A stretch of DNA of 64,000 bases from Pelagibacterium halotolerans B2 (lineage in GTDB: Bacteria > Pseudomonadota > Alphaproteobacteria > Rhizobiales > Devosiaceae): NCBI RefSeq assembly GCF_000230555.1, contig NC_016078.1:1426001-1490000 (forward strand), read 5' to 3'. The position numbers and the translations under genes were made by a program. Below are positions 1 through 9,588 of the stretch, piece after piece. The number at the start of each line of letters is the position of its first letter. Positions within the stretch are counted from its first letter, which is position 1. The notes under the pieces were generated by a model, which was not told the origin of the DNA, made no database searches, and was given only the letters and a program-made list of their open reading frames with translations.

Positions 1-484
1 CCCGTTCGAGTTCGTTATGCTCTGCCGGCAGGCTCACGCATTCGTCGAGCTGCATGATGATATCGGAATCGAGCAGCTTCTGGATTTCGATGGAGCGCTC
101 CGGCGTCAGGCTGTGAGAAGACCCGTCGATGTGGGATTTGAAGGTCACCCCGTTCTCGTCGAGCTTGCGCAGCTTGGCCAGGCTCATCACCTGGAATCCG
201 CCGGAATCGGTAAGGATCGGGCGCTGCCAATCCATGAACTCATGCAGCCCGCCCAGCCGCGCCACCCGCTCGGCACCCGGCCGCAACATCAGATGATAGG
301 TGTTGCCCAGAACGATATCGGCGCCAGTCTCGCGCACCTGCTCGGGATACATCGCCTTGACCGTGCCCGCCGTCCCCACCGGCATGAAGGCCGGCGTCCG
401 GATTTCGCCGCGCGGCGTATCGATCTGCCCCCGGCGCGCCATACCGTCGGTTGCGGAAAGCGTGAACTGGAAATTTTCGGTCAT
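1..484 (-). CDS. tgt: queuine tRNA-ribosyltransferase, N-terminal part (runs off the window)
   Basis: Tgt exchanges guanine-34 of GUN-anticodon tRNAs for the queuosine precursor preQ1. Only the first 161 residues are in the window; the gene continues past base 1. They show the usual N-terminus ([16 protein letters not shown]), the NTYHL motif and DSGGFQV, where Asp93 is the conserved catalytic aspartate of the substrate pocket, followed by [12 protein letters not shown]. The start ATG (482-484) overlaps the TGA of queA (481-483) as ATGA, so the two queuosine genes are probably translationally coupled. The enzyme acts in the cytoplasm, and QueA modifies its product. Identification is firm; only completeness is unknown. 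Confidence 0.96.
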   Translation of the reverse strand, partial: MTENFQFTLSATDGMARRGQIDTPRGEIRTPAFMPVGTAGTVKAMYPEQVRETGADIVLGNTYHLMLRPGAERVARLGGLHEFMDWQRPILTDSGGFQVMSLAKLRKLDENGVTFKSHIDGSSHSLTPERSIEIQKLLDSDIIMQLDECVSLPAEHNELER

Positions 485-1554
485 CGGTCGGCCCGGAACA
501 ACAGCGAGGAGTCGCCGTAGGAATAGAAGCGATAGTGGTGATCGATGGCGTGCTTATAGGCTTTGTGCATGGTCTCCAAGCCGGAAAAGGCCGAGACCAG
601 CATGAACAGCGTCGAGCGCGGCAGGTGGAAATTGGTCATCAGCACATCGACCACCCCGAAGGTAAATCCCGGCGTAATGAAGATGTCCGTCTCATCGGCA
701 AAAGGCTCCAGCGCGCCGGTCTTGCGCGCCGCGCTTTCAAGCAGCCGCAGGCTCGTCGTCCCCACGGCAACAATCCGTCCGCCCGCCGCCTTCGCCGCAT
801 TGATGCGTTCGACCGTTTCAGGGGAAACTACCCCCCATTCGGCGTGCATCGTGTGATCTTCGGTATCGTCCGCCTTCATCGGCAGGAACGTCCCCGCTCC
901 CACATGCAGCGTGACATGCTCGATGGCGATACCCCTACCCTCGAGCCGCTCCAGCAGCTCGGGCGTGAAATGCAGCCCTGCGGTGGGCGCGGCAACGGCG
1001 CCGTCATGTTCGGCATAGACAGTCTGGTAATCGGTCTTGTCGCGTTCCTCGATGTCGCGCTTGGCCCCGATATAGGGCGGCAGCGGCATCGCACCGCGCG
1101 CCTTGATCGCTTCATCGAGCACGGCATCGGAAAAATCGAATGCCAGCGTCACCTGCCCGTCCTCGACCGCTTTGACGCTCGCTGCAAGCTCATCGAGCAT
1201 GCAGACCTCAGAAGTGGCACCGAACACCACGCGGTCTCCGGCTTTCAGCCGCTTGGCCGGTCGGGCAAAGGCCAGCCAGGTGTTGCCGTCCACCCGCTTG
1301 TGCAGGTTGAACGACACCGAAGCGGCAAACGCTCCGCGATGGCGCGTGCCCCGCAACTCGGCTGGAATGACCCGCGTGTCATTGACCACCAGCACGTCGC
1401 CGGCGCGCAGGATCGTTTCGAGATCGGTCACCACCCGATCCGAAAGCGCCCCATTCCCGGCAACGACCAGCATTTTGGCGCTATCGCGGGGCGAAACGGG
1501 ATGCAGCGCAATCCGGTCCTCGGGGAGCTCAAAGTCGAAAAGATCGACCTTCAT
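481..1554 (-). CDS. queA: S-adenosylmethionine:tRNA ribosyltransferase-isomerase
   Basis: QueA transfers the ribosyl moiety of AdoMet to preQ1 in tRNA, giving epoxyqueuosine. The protein is 357 residues, normal for the family. It opens [16 protein letters not shown] and carries family motifs such as [15 protein letters not shown], the [19 protein letters not shown] block and, near the C-terminus, [19 protein letters not shown] chose the ATG at 1552-1554 because it matches the family N-terminus and has a GGAAGA Shine-Dalgarno six bases upstream. An in-frame start 48 bases further out lies in the repeat/terminator region and is unlikely. It sits upstream of tgt with an ATGA overlap. Confidence 0.97.
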   Translation of the reverse strand: MKVDLFDFELPEDRIALHPVSPRDSAKMLVVAGNGALSDRVVTDLETILRAGDVLVVNDTRVIPAELRGTRHRGAFAASVSFNLHKRVDGNTWLAFARPAKRLKAGDRVVFGATSEVCMLDELAASVKAVEDGQVTLAFDFSDAVLDEAIKARGAMPLPPYIGAKRDIEERDKTDYQTVYAEHDGAVAAPTAGLHFTPELLERLEGRGIAIEHVTLHVGAGTFLPMKADDTEDHTMHAEWGVVSPETVERINAAKAAGGRIVAVGTTSLRLLESAARKTGALEPFADETDIFITPGFTFGVVDVLMTNFHLPRSTLFMLVSAFSGLETMHKAYKHAIDHHYRFYSYGDSSLLFRADR

Positions 1555-1576
1555 TTTCTGTCTTCCACAAAAAGTG

Positions 1577-1596
1577 ACCCCGGCTCGCGCCGGGGT
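1577..1596 (-). terminator. REP-like hairpin, probable ppiB terminator
   Basis: A perfect 8-bp stem (ACCCCGGC/GCCGGGGT) encloses a four-base loop. Read on the minus strand the loop is GCGA, a GNRA tetraloop, and the stem is followed by CACTTTTTGTG. It lies between ppiB (stop at 1623) and queA, so it could end ppiB transcription or act as a processing site. The stem sequence also resembles short palindromes scattered through alphaproteobacterial genomes. Confidence 0.55.
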
Positions 1597-1622
1597 ACAC
1601 AAAGCACGTCAGAAATTGCGGC

Positions 1623-2099
1623 CTACGCAGCGTCTGCGGCGACCTTCATCGAAACGATCTTGTCGGGGTTGCGAACCGGCTCACCCTTTTCGAGCTGGTC
1701 GACAACGTCCATGCCTGCGATCACCTTGCCGAACACCGAATACTGGCCATTGAGCCAGGGCGCTTCGTCAAAGCAGATGAAGAACTGCGAGTTTGCCGAA
1801 TTGGGGTTGGCCGAGCGCGCCGCCGAAACCGTGCCGCGCACGTGCTTTTCCTGGGAAAACTCGGCCTTGAGATCGGGCTTGTCCGATCCGCCGGTGCCGT
1901 TGCCCTTGGGGCAGCCAACCTGCGCCATGAACCCGTCGATCACGCGGTGAAACACGATCCCGTCGTAAAACCCTTCGCGGGTCAGCTCTTTCATGCGTTC
2001 GACGTGCCCGGGAGCCAGGTCAGGGCGCAGTTCGATGACGACATTGCCCTTCGATGTCTCCATGACGATGGTGTTTTCCGGATCCTTGATATCGGCCAT
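1623..2099 (-). CDS. ppiB: cytoplasmic peptidyl-prolyl cis-trans isomerase (cyclophilin)
   Basis: A 158-residue single-domain cyclophilin that catalyses cis-trans isomerisation of X-Pro bonds during folding. The conserved core is clear: [13 protein letters not shown] contains the catalytic Arg, followed by [19 protein letters not shown] and LNGQYSVFGKVIAGMDVVD. There is no signal peptide, so it is cytoplasmic. The start has AAGGAA eleven bases upstream. It sits 27 bases downstream of a second, exported cyclophilin, so the pair may come from duplication followed by a change of compartment. Confidence 0.95.
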   Translation of the reverse strand: MADIKDPENTIVMETSKGNVVIELRPDLAPGHVERMKELTREGFYDGIVFHRVIDGFMAQVGCPKGNGTGGSDKPDLKAEFSQEKHVRGTVSAARSANPNSANSQFFICFDEAPWLNGQYSVFGKVIAGMDVVDQLEKGEPVRNPDKIVSMKVAADAA

Positions 2100-2126
2100 G
2101 AGCGGCTTTCCTTTTCTTGATTATCG

Positions 2127-2744
2127 CTACTCTGCAACGCGCAGAGAAACCATGATGTCGGGATTGGAAACAGCACCATTGGCGCTGGCGGGACCTTTTT
2201 CCAGCCCGTCGACCAAATCCATTCCCGAGATGACATTGCCGAACAGGGTATATTGCCCGTTCAGATGCGGCGAATCCGCCGTCACGATGAAAAACTGCGA
2301 GTTGGCGGAGTTGGGATTGGCCGAACGGGCCATGCCCAGCGTGCCGCGCACGAAGGACTCGTTGGAAAATTCCGCCGCCAAATCGGGAAGGTCCGACCCG
2401 CCCATGCCCGTGCCCTGCGGGTCCCCGGTCTGGGCCATGAACCCATCGATCACCCGATGGAATTTCAAACCGTCATAAAAGCCCGAATTGGCCAGTTCGG
2501 TGATCCGCGCCACATGTTCGGGCGCCAGATCGGGCCGCAGCGCGATGGTTACATCGCCACTCTCCAGCGTCAGCGTCGCAATGGGGGCGTCCGCAGGCAC
2601 TTCAGTGGCAGATTGCGCCATGGCCGGCGTCTGCCCGAACGGCAGATAGGGCCATGCGACCATGGCACCGAAAACGGCAACGAAGGCGAAAACGAGAAAG
2701 CCAACCATGCGGTTGGCCGGCTTGGCGGAATGATCGGCCATCAT
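2127..2744 (-). CDS. membrane-anchored or periplasmic cyclophilin-type isomerase
   Basis: This 205-residue cyclophilin has an N-terminal hydrophobic segment (about residues 13-32) preceded by basic residues and followed by an AMAQS cleavage-like site, so it is either secreted or anchored with the catalytic domain in the periplasm. The domain (about 53-205) keeps [34 protein letters not shown] and [19 protein letters not shown]. Its first ATG overlaps the coaD stop (ATGATG), which suggests coupling to coaD. Periplasmic cyclophilins assist folding of exported proteins. The call is firm for the family; anchor versus cleaved signal is undecided. Confidence 0.92.
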   Translation of the reverse strand: MMADHSAKPANRMVGFLVFAFVAVFGAMVAWPYLPFGQTPAMAQSATEVPADAPIATLTLESGDVTIALRPDLAPEHVARITELANSGFYDGLKFHRVIDGFMAQTGDPQGTGMGGSDLPDLAAEFSNESFVRGTLGMARSANPNSANSQFFIVTADSPHLNGQYTLFGNVISGMDLVDGLEKGPASANGAVSNPDIMVSLRVAE

Positions 2745-3229
2745 GTCTCCAGAAGTTTGAGCACGGCGCGCGGCACAAAAGGGGTAATGTCGCCCCCCAT
2801 CTCCGCTATCTGGCGCACCAGAGTTGCTGAAATATGACGCACATAGGGGCTCGAAGGCACAAACACGGTCTGAATGTCAGGCGCCATCTGGGCGTTCATG
2901 CCCACCATCTGCATTTCGTAATTATAGTCCGTCGTGTCGCGCAGCCCGCGAATGACCATGCCCGCGCCGCAACGCTGCGCCGCCTGCACCATCAGCCCGT
3001 CGAACTCGACGATCTCGATGGCCACACCCTTGCGTGTCCCGATGGCCCCAGCAGTCTCCGCAAGCAGGTCGCGCCGCTGATCCGCGCTCAGCATCGGCTT
3101 TTTGGCAGCATGCACCCCGATACCGACGATCAGCTTGTCCACGAGTTTGCACGCCCGCTCGATAACATCGAGATGGCCGTTGGTCACCGGATCGAACGAT
3201 CCGGGGTAAAATCCCACACGCTCAGTCAT
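2741..3229 (-). CDS. coaD: pantetheine-phosphate adenylyltransferase
   Basis: CoaD transfers AMP from ATP to 4'-phosphopantetheine, the penultimate step of coenzyme A synthesis. The 162-residue protein has the nucleotidyltransferase signature [17 protein letters not shown], with the TxGH variant of the HxGH motif, then [15 protein letters not shown] and the C-terminal [22 protein letters not shown] that lines the active site. It is upstream of the exported cyclophilin, with stop and start overlapping. The LysE-type gene ends 12 bases before its start, so all three may share a transcript with ppiB. Confidence 0.97.
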   Translation of the reverse strand: MTERVGFYPGSFDPVTNGHLDVIERACKLVDKLIVGIGVHAAKKPMLSADQRRDLLAETAGAIGTRKGVAIEIVEFDGLMVQAAQRCGAGMVIRGLRDTTDYNYEMQMVGMNAQMAPDIQTVFVPSSPYVRHISATLVRQIAEMGGDITPFVPRAVLKLLET

Positions 3230-3241
3230 TGCCGGTTTTTG

Positions 3242-3862
3242 TCACGCCCGGCGCTGGAGCGCAAGCCAGATGCCGCCCCCGATCAGCACGGCGCCCGAAA
3301 CGCGATTGACCAGCCGCACCCGCGCCGCATTGATCCAATGGCGCGCCTGCCCGGCCAGAACCGCATAAACGGAATCGCTGAGCGTCGTCGCCAGCATGAA
3401 CAACCCACCAAGCACGAGGATCTGGGGCAGCGCCGCCCCATTGGCCACCACGAACTGCGGCAGGAAGGCACCGAACATCAGCAGCGCCTTGGGGTTGGAC
3501 CAGATAACGACAAAACCCTGGACCACATAGCCGCGCAGGCTCCTGTGCCTTTCTGCCGCCAGCGGCTCGATCTCCCCGCTCGAGCGCAACATGCGATAAC
3601 CCAGCCACACCAGATAGGCCGCGCCAACCAGCTTGATCCAGTCAAAGGCCCAGCCCATCAGGCTCATTACCGCCTCGAGACCGAAGGCAACGACAAGGAT
3701 CATGGAGACCAGCCCAAGCTGTGTACCCAATATGATCGCCATTCCCGCCATCGTCCCGCGCGACAAGGCGCTGGCAATGATGACAGTCACCGTCGGGCCG
3801 GGAACAACGGCTATGAAAAAGGAAGCGGCGAGAAAAGCCAGAAGCGAGGTCATATCGGGCAT
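3242..3862 (-). CDS. LysE/RhtB-family amino-acid exporter
   Basis: A 206-residue inner-membrane protein with about six hydrophobic segments and the LysE/RhtB hallmarks: an N-terminal AVVPGPTVTVIIASAL motif and a central VIWSNPKALLMFGAFLPQF motif. The family exports amino acids such as lysine, homoserine or threonine; the substrate cannot be told from sequence. The start at 3860-3862 follows GGAGGGTGCC, a strong Shine-Dalgarno. It lies between gyrA and coaD on the same strand, so it is probably the first gene of the coaD transcript. A second, distant member of the family is at 41835. Confidence 0.9.
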   Translation of the reverse strand: MPDMTSLLAFLAASFFIAVVPGPTVTVIIASALSRGTMAGMAIILGTQLGLVSMILVVAFGLEAVMSLMGWAFDWIKLVGAAYLVWLGYRMLRSSGEIEPLAAERHRSLRGYVVQGFVVIWSNPKALLMFGAFLPQFVVANGAALPQILVLGGLFMLATTLSDSVYAVLAGQARHWINAARVRLVNRVSGAVLIGGGIWLALQRRA

Positions 3863-3894
3863 GGCACCCTCCAGAAGACAACCCAGTCAGCTAG

Positions 3895-3927
3895 CCATGG
3901 CCCCATGCTTCTGGCAAGGGGCCATGG
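3895..3927. terminator. hairpin downstream of gyrA
   Basis: A 10-bp inverted repeat (CCATGGCCCC / GGGGCCATGG) with a 13-base loop starts 11 bases after the gyrA stop. There is no clear T-run on either strand, so it may be a weak or Rho-assisted terminator or an RNA-stabilising 3' hairpin. Confidence 0.4.
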
Positions 3928-3937
3928 CCATGCTTGA

Positions 3938-6691
3938 TCACTCTTCGCTGGGAGGCGCCTCGGCGCCATCTTCGGGCTCCTCGCCCTCAGCGCTTTCCGG
4001 CTCCGTTATACGCTCGACCGACACCACTTTTTCATCCGCCGCGGTGCGGAAGATCGTGACGCCCTGGCTCGAACGCCCCACGATGCGGATGCCGTCGACC
4101 GGCACGCGGATCACCTGCCCGCCATTGGTCACCAGCATGAGCTGGTTTTCGTCTTCCACCGGGAACGAGCCGACCAGATTGCCGTTGCGGCTGTTGACAG
4201 CCATTGCGACAATTCCCTTGCCGCCGCGCCCGGTCACCCGGTACTCGAACGATGAAGTCCGCTTGCCGAAACCCTTCTCGGAAATCGTCAGAACGAACTG
4301 CTCTGCCGCGCTCATGGACGCATAGCGATCCTGGTCGAGCGGTGCATCGCCCACAACCTCGTCGTCTGCCTCCGCGGCTTCCACAGTCTCGTCGGTTTCC
4401 CCGCGCACGGCACGGCTCATCTTGAGATAGGCCGCACGCTCTTCCGCCGACGCATCGAAATGCCGCAGGATCGACATGGCGATGACCTCATCGCCGCTCG
4501 CCAGATTGATGCCGCGCACACCTGTCGAATCGCGCCCCTTGAACACCCGCACATCGGTAATCGCAAACCGGATGCACTGGCCTTTTGCCGTGGTGATCAG
4601 GATATCGTCGCTTTCCGAAGCCGTCTCGACGCCGACGATCCCGTCGCCCTCGTCGAGCTTCATGGCGATCTTGCCGTTCTGGCGCACCTCGACGAAATCC
4701 GAGAGCTTGTTGCGCCGCACATTGCCCGATTGGGTGACGAACATCACATCGAGGCTCGCCCAGCTATCCTCGTCCTCGGGCAGTGGCATGATCGAGGTGA
4801 TCCGCTCGCCGTCCTCGAGCGGCAACATGTTGATCAGGGCCTTGCCGCGCGCCTGCGGCGCAGCGACCGGCAAGCGCCAGACCTTCATCTTGTAAACGAT
4901 GCCGCGCGAGGAGAAGAACAGCACCGGCGTGTGCGTGTTGGCGACGAACAGCCTGGCGACGAAATCCTCGTCGCGCGTCGACATGCCCGACCGTCCTTTC
5001 CCGCCCCGGCGCTGCGCGCGATAGGTCGAAAGCGGCACCCGCTTGATGTAACCGGCATGCGACACGGTCACCACCATGTCCTCGCGCGCGATCAGATCTT
5101 CATCGTCCAGATCGCCGGCGAACTCGTCGATCTGCGTCATGCGCGGCGTCGCGTACTGGTCTTTGACCTCGACAAGCTCATCGCGAATGATGCCCAGAAC
5201 CCGCTCGCGCGAGCGCAGGATATCGAGATAATCCTTGATCTGCTCGCCGAGCGCATTGAGTTCGTCGCCGATTTCGTTCCGCCCAAGCGCCGTCAACCGC
5301 GACAGGGTCAGCGCCAGGATGGCGCGAGCCTGCTCGTCCGAAAGCTTGAATGTGCCGTCCGAATTGATCTGATGGCGCGGATCGTCGATCAACTGGATCA
5401 GGTCGATCACGTCCGAAGCCGGCCAGTCGCGCTCCAGCAGTTTCTGGCGCGCCGTTGCAGGGTCCGGGGACGAACGGATCAGGCGAATGACCTCGTCGAC
5501 ATTGTTGACCGCCACCAGAAGCCCGACCAGCACATGGGCCCGGTCGCGGGCCTTGTTGAGCAGGAAGCGGGTGCGCCGCGTGATAACCTCTTCTCGGAAA
5601 CGCAAAAACGCCTGCAGGATCGATTGCAGGTTCATCAGCTCCGGCTTGCCGCCATTGAGCGCCACGAAATTGCAGCCGAACGAGGTCTGCAGCATCGAAT
5701 AGCGATAGAGCTGGTTGAGCACGACATCGGCCACGGCATCGCGCTTGAGCTCGATGACCACCCGCATGCCCTGCCGATCGGATTCGTCGCGAATATCGGC
5801 GATGCCTTCGATGCGCTTGTCGCGCACCATCTCGGCGATCTTTTCGATCATTGTCGCCTTGTTCACCTGATAGGGAATCTCGTGAACGATCAGCGCTTCG
5901 CGTTCCTTGCGAACCTCTTCGACGGTCACACGGCCGCGCATGAGCACCGAACCGCGACCTGTCTCATAGGCCGACCGGATCCCCGACTTGCCGATGATGA
6001 TGCCCGCCGTGGGAAAATCGGGTCCGGGAATGATTTCCATCAATTCATCGACCGTGATGTCGGAATTGTCCATCATGGCCAGGCACGCGTCGATCACCTC
6101 ACCCAGATTGTGGCTGGGAATGTTGGTGGCCATGCCCACGGCAATGCCGCCGCCGCCATTGACGAGCAGGTTCGGAAAGCGCGCCGGCAGGACCGTCGGC
6201 TCGCGTTCGCTTGCGTCATAGTTGTCGCGGAAATCGACAGTGTCCTTGTCGAGATCGTCGAGCAGCGATCCCGTGACCTTTTCCATGCGCGCTTCGGTGT
6301 AACGCATGGCCGCCGGCATATCGCCGTCGACGGATCCGAAATTCCCCTGCCCATCGATCAGCGGAACCCGCATCGAGAAGGTCTGCGCCATGCGCACGAG
6401 GGACATATAGACCGCATCGTCCGAATGCGGATGGTATTTACCGATAACGTCACCAACCACGCGGGCCGATTTGCGGTAAGGCTTGTTGTATTCGTAACCC
6501 TGCTCGTGCATCGAAAAGAGGATGCGGCGATGCACGGGTTTGAGCCCATCTCGCACGTCGGGAAGCGCCCGGCTCACGATCACGCTCATCGCGTAATCGA
6601 GGTAGGATTTGCGCATCTCGTCCGTTATCGAGATCGGGTTGATGTCGGAGGGCATTACGCTGCCTGCGTCATCTTCTGGCGTATCTGTCAC
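3938..6691 (-). CDS. gyrA: DNA gyrase subunit A
   Basis: GyrA, with GyrB, forms the ATP-driven type II topoisomerase that supercoils DNA. The 917-residue protein has the breakage-reunion domain with catalytic Tyr131 in [10 protein letters not shown], and the C-terminal beta-pinwheel with the GyrA box QRRGGKG. It ends in an acidic tail, and an acidic insertion near residues 765-790 sits between pinwheel blades. The quinolone-determining region is odd: [10 protein letters not shown] at residues 87-96, where E. coli has HPHGDSAVYD. Positions equivalent to E. coli 81, 83 and 87 are therefore Ser, Asp and Met. The codons were read directly from the sequence. Upstream (6692-6901) I see no further gene. 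Confidence 0.98.
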   Translation of the reverse strand: MTDTPEDDAGSVMPSDINPISITDEMRKSYLDYAMSVIVSRALPDVRDGLKPVHRRILFSMHEQGYEYNKPYRKSARVVGDVIGKYHPHSDDAVYMSLVRMAQTFSMRVPLIDGQGNFGSVDGDMPAAMRYTEARMEKVTGSLLDDLDKDTVDFRDNYDASEREPTVLPARFPNLLVNGGGGIAVGMATNIPSHNLGEVIDACLAMMDNSDITVDELMEIIPGPDFPTAGIIIGKSGIRSAYETGRGSVLMRGRVTVEEVRKEREALIVHEIPYQVNKATMIEKIAEMVRDKRIEGIADIRDESDRQGMRVVIELKRDAVADVVLNQLYRYSMLQTSFGCNFVALNGGKPELMNLQSILQAFLRFREEVITRRTRFLLNKARDRAHVLVGLLVAVNNVDEVIRLIRSSPDPATARQKLLERDWPASDVIDLIQLIDDPRHQINSDGTFKLSDEQARAILALTLSRLTALGRNEIGDELNALGEQIKDYLDILRSRERVLGIIRDELVEVKDQYATPRMTQIDEFAGDLDDEDLIAREDMVVTVSHAGYIKRVPLSTYRAQRRGGKGRSGMSTRDEDFVARLFVANTHTPVLFFSSRGIVYKMKVWRLPVAAPQARGKALINMLPLEDGERITSIMPLPEDEDSWASLDVMFVTQSGNVRRNKLSDFVEVRQNGKIAMKLDEGDGIVGVETASESDDILITTAKGQCIRFAITDVRVFKGRDSTGVRGINLASGDEVIAMSILRHFDASAEERAAYLKMSRAVRGETDETVEAAEADDEVVGDAPLDQDRYASMSAAEQFVLTISEKGFGKRTSSFEYRVTGRGGKGIVAMAVNSRNGNLVGSFPVEDENQLMLVTNGGQVIRVPVDGIRIVGRSSQGVTIFRTAADEKVVSVERITEPESAEGEEPEDGAEAPPSEE

Positions 6692-6901
6692 GATGCTCGT
6701 TCTGCACTGATTCTGCTGGCACCGGGTTTATTCGATTCCGTACGCAGATGCCAGTTTTGCGCATCCTTATGACGCCTCGGAGACACAGTTTTCTTGGCAA
6801 TGCCCGCCGATGACATCGATTACAGAAAAGGGGTTGCCGAAATTCGCACAATCGGTTGAATGGCAAGCAGCAATCATCCCCTTTTGCGAGTGTGGATCTC
6901 G

Positions 6902-8092
6902 ATGTCCGATCTGGCGACGTCCCGCGGCCCCGCGCCGCTCTATTTCGGCATGCGCGGTGACCGTCTTGCGGTTTCGGCCCTGTTTCTGGTCAACGGCTTT
7001 CTTGTGGGAAGCTGGGCGCCCAAAATTCCCGTGCTCATGGCGCGGCTCGACATAACAGAATCGATAATGGGCCTTTTGATCCTGGTCTTTGGTCTGGGCT
7101 CGATCGCCATGATGCCGGTCATCGGCGCACTGACGGCAAGGCACGGCTCGGCCCCTCTGCTCAAGCCCGCAACCCTTGCCCTCCTGCCTATGCTGTTCCT
7201 GCTCACCCTGGCGCCGGAATTGATCACCACAGCGGTCGTGGTTTTCGTTTTCGGTGGCCTCATCGGCGGCATGGACGTGGCCATGAACACAAATGCAGTG
7301 GCCGTCGAAAAGCGCATGAAGCGCGCCATCATGTCATCATGCCACGGCTTCTGGAGCCTGGGGGCGCTGCTCGGCGCGGCATTGGGCGGCGTGCTGCTTG
7401 GATCGCTCGGCGAAATCGCGCACGGGCTCATCGTTACCGTCCTCGCAACCGCCGCGGCGCTTTTCGCGCTGCCGCTCCTCGCCCAGGACCAGCCGACGCC
7501 TGAAACCAAAGCGGCAACGCCGCTCAAATTCCCCCGTTCGCCCCTGCCCTATCTCGTGGGCATCATGGCCCTGTTCTCGATGATCCCCGAAGGCGCCATC
7601 CTCGATTGGTCGGCGCTGTTTTTGCAGCGAGAGCACGGGGCCGGTATCGAGCTGGCGGCGCTCGGCTTCGCCGCCTTTTCCGCCACCATGGCCATCATGC
7701 GCTTTGCCGGCGATATCATCCGCCAAAAGCTGGGCGCGGTTCTGACCCTGCGCATCTGTGGCGGCTTTGCCCTGACCGGCATGGTGCTTGCCGCCCTGGC
7801 GCCCGTCCCCGAACTCGCCATACTGGGCTTTGCCATTGCCGGCATCGGCATTTCCAACATCGTTCCAATCGCCTTCTCGGCCGCCGGAAACCTTCCTGGC
7901 ATCCCATCGGGCATCGGGCTCTCGATCGTAACGGTCATGGGATATTCGGGAATTCTGGTTGCACCATCCGCCATCGGTTTTATCGCCGAGCATACCGGCT
8001 TTTCGCCGGTTCTGATGGGCACCGCGGCGCTGGTTCTCGTTACCCTTGGCCTCTCGTCCCTGGCGCGGTACGCCAATTTCAGCGCCGAGTGA
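6902..8092 (+). CDS. MFS transporter
   Basis: A major facilitator superfamily permease of about 396 residues with twelve predicted hydrophobic segments. It begins with RLAVSALFLVNGFLVGSWAPKIP; the short loop with the conserved Arg/Gly pattern (ALTARHG) follows, and a charged central linker (residues 195-215) splits the two six-helix halves. It resembles the sugar/fucose-permease-like branch with a GGLIGGMDVAMN motif, but the substrate cannot be assigned. I placed the start at the ATG at 6902; an upstream in-frame ATG at 6860 lacks a ribosome-binding site. It is transcribed away from gyrA and probably stands alone. Confidence 0.85.
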   Translation: MSDLATSRGPAPLYFGMRGDRLAVSALFLVNGFLVGSWAPKIPVLMARLDITESIMGLLILVFGLGSIAMMPVIGALTARHGSAPLLKPATLALLPMLFLLTLAPELITTAVVVFVFGGLIGGMDVAMNTNAVAVEKRMKRAIMSSCHGFWSLGALLGAALGGVLLGSLGEIAHGLIVTVLATAAALFALPLLAQDQPTPETKAATPLKFPRSPLPYLVGIMALFSMIPEGAILDWSALFLQREHGAGIELAALGFAAFSATMAIMRFAGDIIRQKLGAVLTLRICGGFALTGMVLAALAPVPELAILGFAIAGIGISNIVPIAFSAAGNLPGIPSGIGLSIVTVMGYSGILVAPSAIGFIAEHTGFSPVLMGTAALVLVTLGLSSLARYANFSAE

Positions 8093-8188
8093 TTCAGGGC
8101 CCTGTTCAGATAAAGTGGAAAGACTCTGGGCGGAACTCAGGTTAGTCTAACCCGTTCCTTGATGACTTTCATTGAACAGGAGCCACCC

Positions 8189-8644
8189 ATGCAGGAAATG
8201 GATTTCAAAGTCGACAACAAGGTCTGGGTGCTCGTCGCCGATGGCGAAAAAGCCTTGTTCTTCGAGAACACCGGCACGCGCAAAACACCTGTTTTTCAGG
8301 TGGTGCGCGAAATGGAACAGGACAATCCGCCAACGCGGGAACAGGGAACCGACGCGCCCGGTCGGATGAATGATACCGGGCCCAACCAGAAAAGCGCCAT
8401 GGAGCCGACCGACTGGCACCGGCTCGCCGAGGAGCGCTTTGCCAAGGACGCCGCCGACCTGCTGTACAAATACGCCAACCAGAACCGCTACAAACAGATC
8501 GTGTTATGCGCTGCGCCCCGTGTTCTTGGTGAGCTGCGCAAGGAACTGCACGCCATCGTCACCGACCGCGTCATCGGCGAAGTTCCAAAAACGCTGACCA
8601 ATCATCCGGTCGATCAGATCGAACGCATTCTCAGCGCGGGCTAG
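8189..8644 (+). CDS. host attachment / baeRF-type stress protein
   Basis: A 151-residue soluble protein of the family annotated as host attachment protein (bacterial and archaeal release-factor-1-like fold). WVLVADGEKALFFENTG begins the domain and LAEERFAKDAADLLYKYANQNRYKQIVLCAAPRVLGELRK is the conserved central region; the second stretch is given only to locate it. The start at 8189 is set by AGGAG six bases upstream. Despite the name, its function is poorly known; the name comes from Agrobacterium work, and a nucleic-acid or ribosome-related role has been proposed from the fold. It is six bases upstream of the yihY-like gene and may be cotranscribed. Confidence 0.8.
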   Translation: MQEMDFKVDNKVWVLVADGEKALFFENTGTRKTPVFQVVREMEQDNPPTREQGTDAPGRMNDTGPNQKSAMEPTDWHRLAEERFAKDAADLLYKYANQNRYKQIVLCAAPRVLGELRKELHAIVTDRVIGEVPKTLTNHPVDQIERILSAG

Positions 8645-8649
8645 CGGCG

Positions 8650-9588
8650 GTGACCCGTTCGGCGCATCGCGCGCACAATCCTTTCGCCCTGTCCTTGCGG
8701 GACTGGAAGCACGTCGCGATCCACACCGTTAAGACCATGAGCGAAAAGGACATGTCCCTGCGTTGCGCCGGGGTCGCTTTTTTCGGCTTCCTGTCGATTT
8801 TTCCCGCTATCGGCATCCTCGTGTCGCTCGTCGGTATCCTCGGCGACTACGAGGCCCTGCGGGCCGAAATTGACAGGTTCTCCGATATCATGCCCACAAT
8901 CGCCTATTCCCTCGTCGCTAACCAACTCGATTCCTTCATGAATCAGGATCAGGCGGGGTTCGGCGTCGGGCTGGCCATTTCGATTGTCGTCATTCTCTGG
9001 AGTAGCTCGCGCGGCGTCGATGCGCTCCTGCACGCCACATCCGTCGCCTACGGAGAAACTTCGGATCGTGGTTTCCTGATTTCGGTTCTGGTGTCCTTCG
9101 CCACCACTGTCCTCGGCGCTGTCTTCCTGGTCGTGGCCCTGACCCTGATCGCTGCCATCCCGATCTTCACCCGCTTTTCTCCGATTCCGGGCACCGGCGA
9201 ACAACTGGCCCTGTTGCTGCGCTGGCCGGCACTTCTGGCCTTGGCGGTTGTGGCCTTCGCCCTGATCTACCGCTACGCGCTCAACCGCCGCGGTGCCAAA
9301 CTGCGCTGGATCTGGCCCGGCGCGACACTGGCCGCGCTTGTCTGGATTGCCGCCTGCCTGCTGTTTTCGCTCTATGTCGAATATTTCGGCGAGTTCGAAG
9401 CCACCTTCGGCTCTCTTGCCGCCGCGGTCGTCATGCTGTTCTGGATGTTTATCTCCGCCCAGATTTTCGTTTTCGGTGCGGCGCTGAACGCCGGTCTGGA
9501 ACTCAGAACTGCGGTTGACAGCACCATCGGCCCCGATCGCCCCATGGGCAAGCGCGGTGCCTATGTTGCCGATAACGTCGAAACCTAA
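8650..9588 (+). CDS. YihY/virulence factor BrkB family membrane protein
   Basis: A 312-residue inner-membrane protein with six hydrophobic helices. It matches the YihY/BrkB (formerly ribonuclease BN-like) family: [22 protein letters not shown] near the N-terminus, a [20 protein letters not shown] loop, and near the C-terminus [20 protein letters not shown] followed by [18 protein letters not shown]. The biochemical role of the family is unproven. The only upstream start in frame is a GTG at 8650, five bases after the previous stop and with a weak Shine-Dalgarno; an internal ATG 29 codons later would remove conserved sequence. It ends convergently with the aminotransferase gene, overlapping by four bases. 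Confidence 0.88.
   Translation: MTRSAHRAHNPFALSLRDWKHVAIHTVKTMSEKDMSLRCAGVAFFGFLSIFPAIGILVSLVGILGDYEALRAEIDRFSDIMPTIAYSLVANQLDSFMNQDQAGFGVGLAISIVVILWSSSRGVDALLHATSVAYGETSDRGFLISVLVSFATTVLGAVFLVVALTLIAAIPIFTRFSPIPGTGEQLALLLRWPALLALAVVAFALIYRYALNRRGAKLRWIWPGATLAALVWIAACLLFSLYVEYFGEFEATFGSLAAAVVMLFWMFISAQIFVFGAALNAGLELRTAVDSTIGPDRPMGKRGAYVADNVET

Noticed and set aside
4460..6772. A 770-codon plus-strand open frame
   Set aside because: Antisense to gyrA.
8103..8119. Short match to module A of the mosaic repeat (CAGATAAAGTGGA)
   Set aside because: The returning arm of the hairpin and the second module are absent; too short to call a copy.
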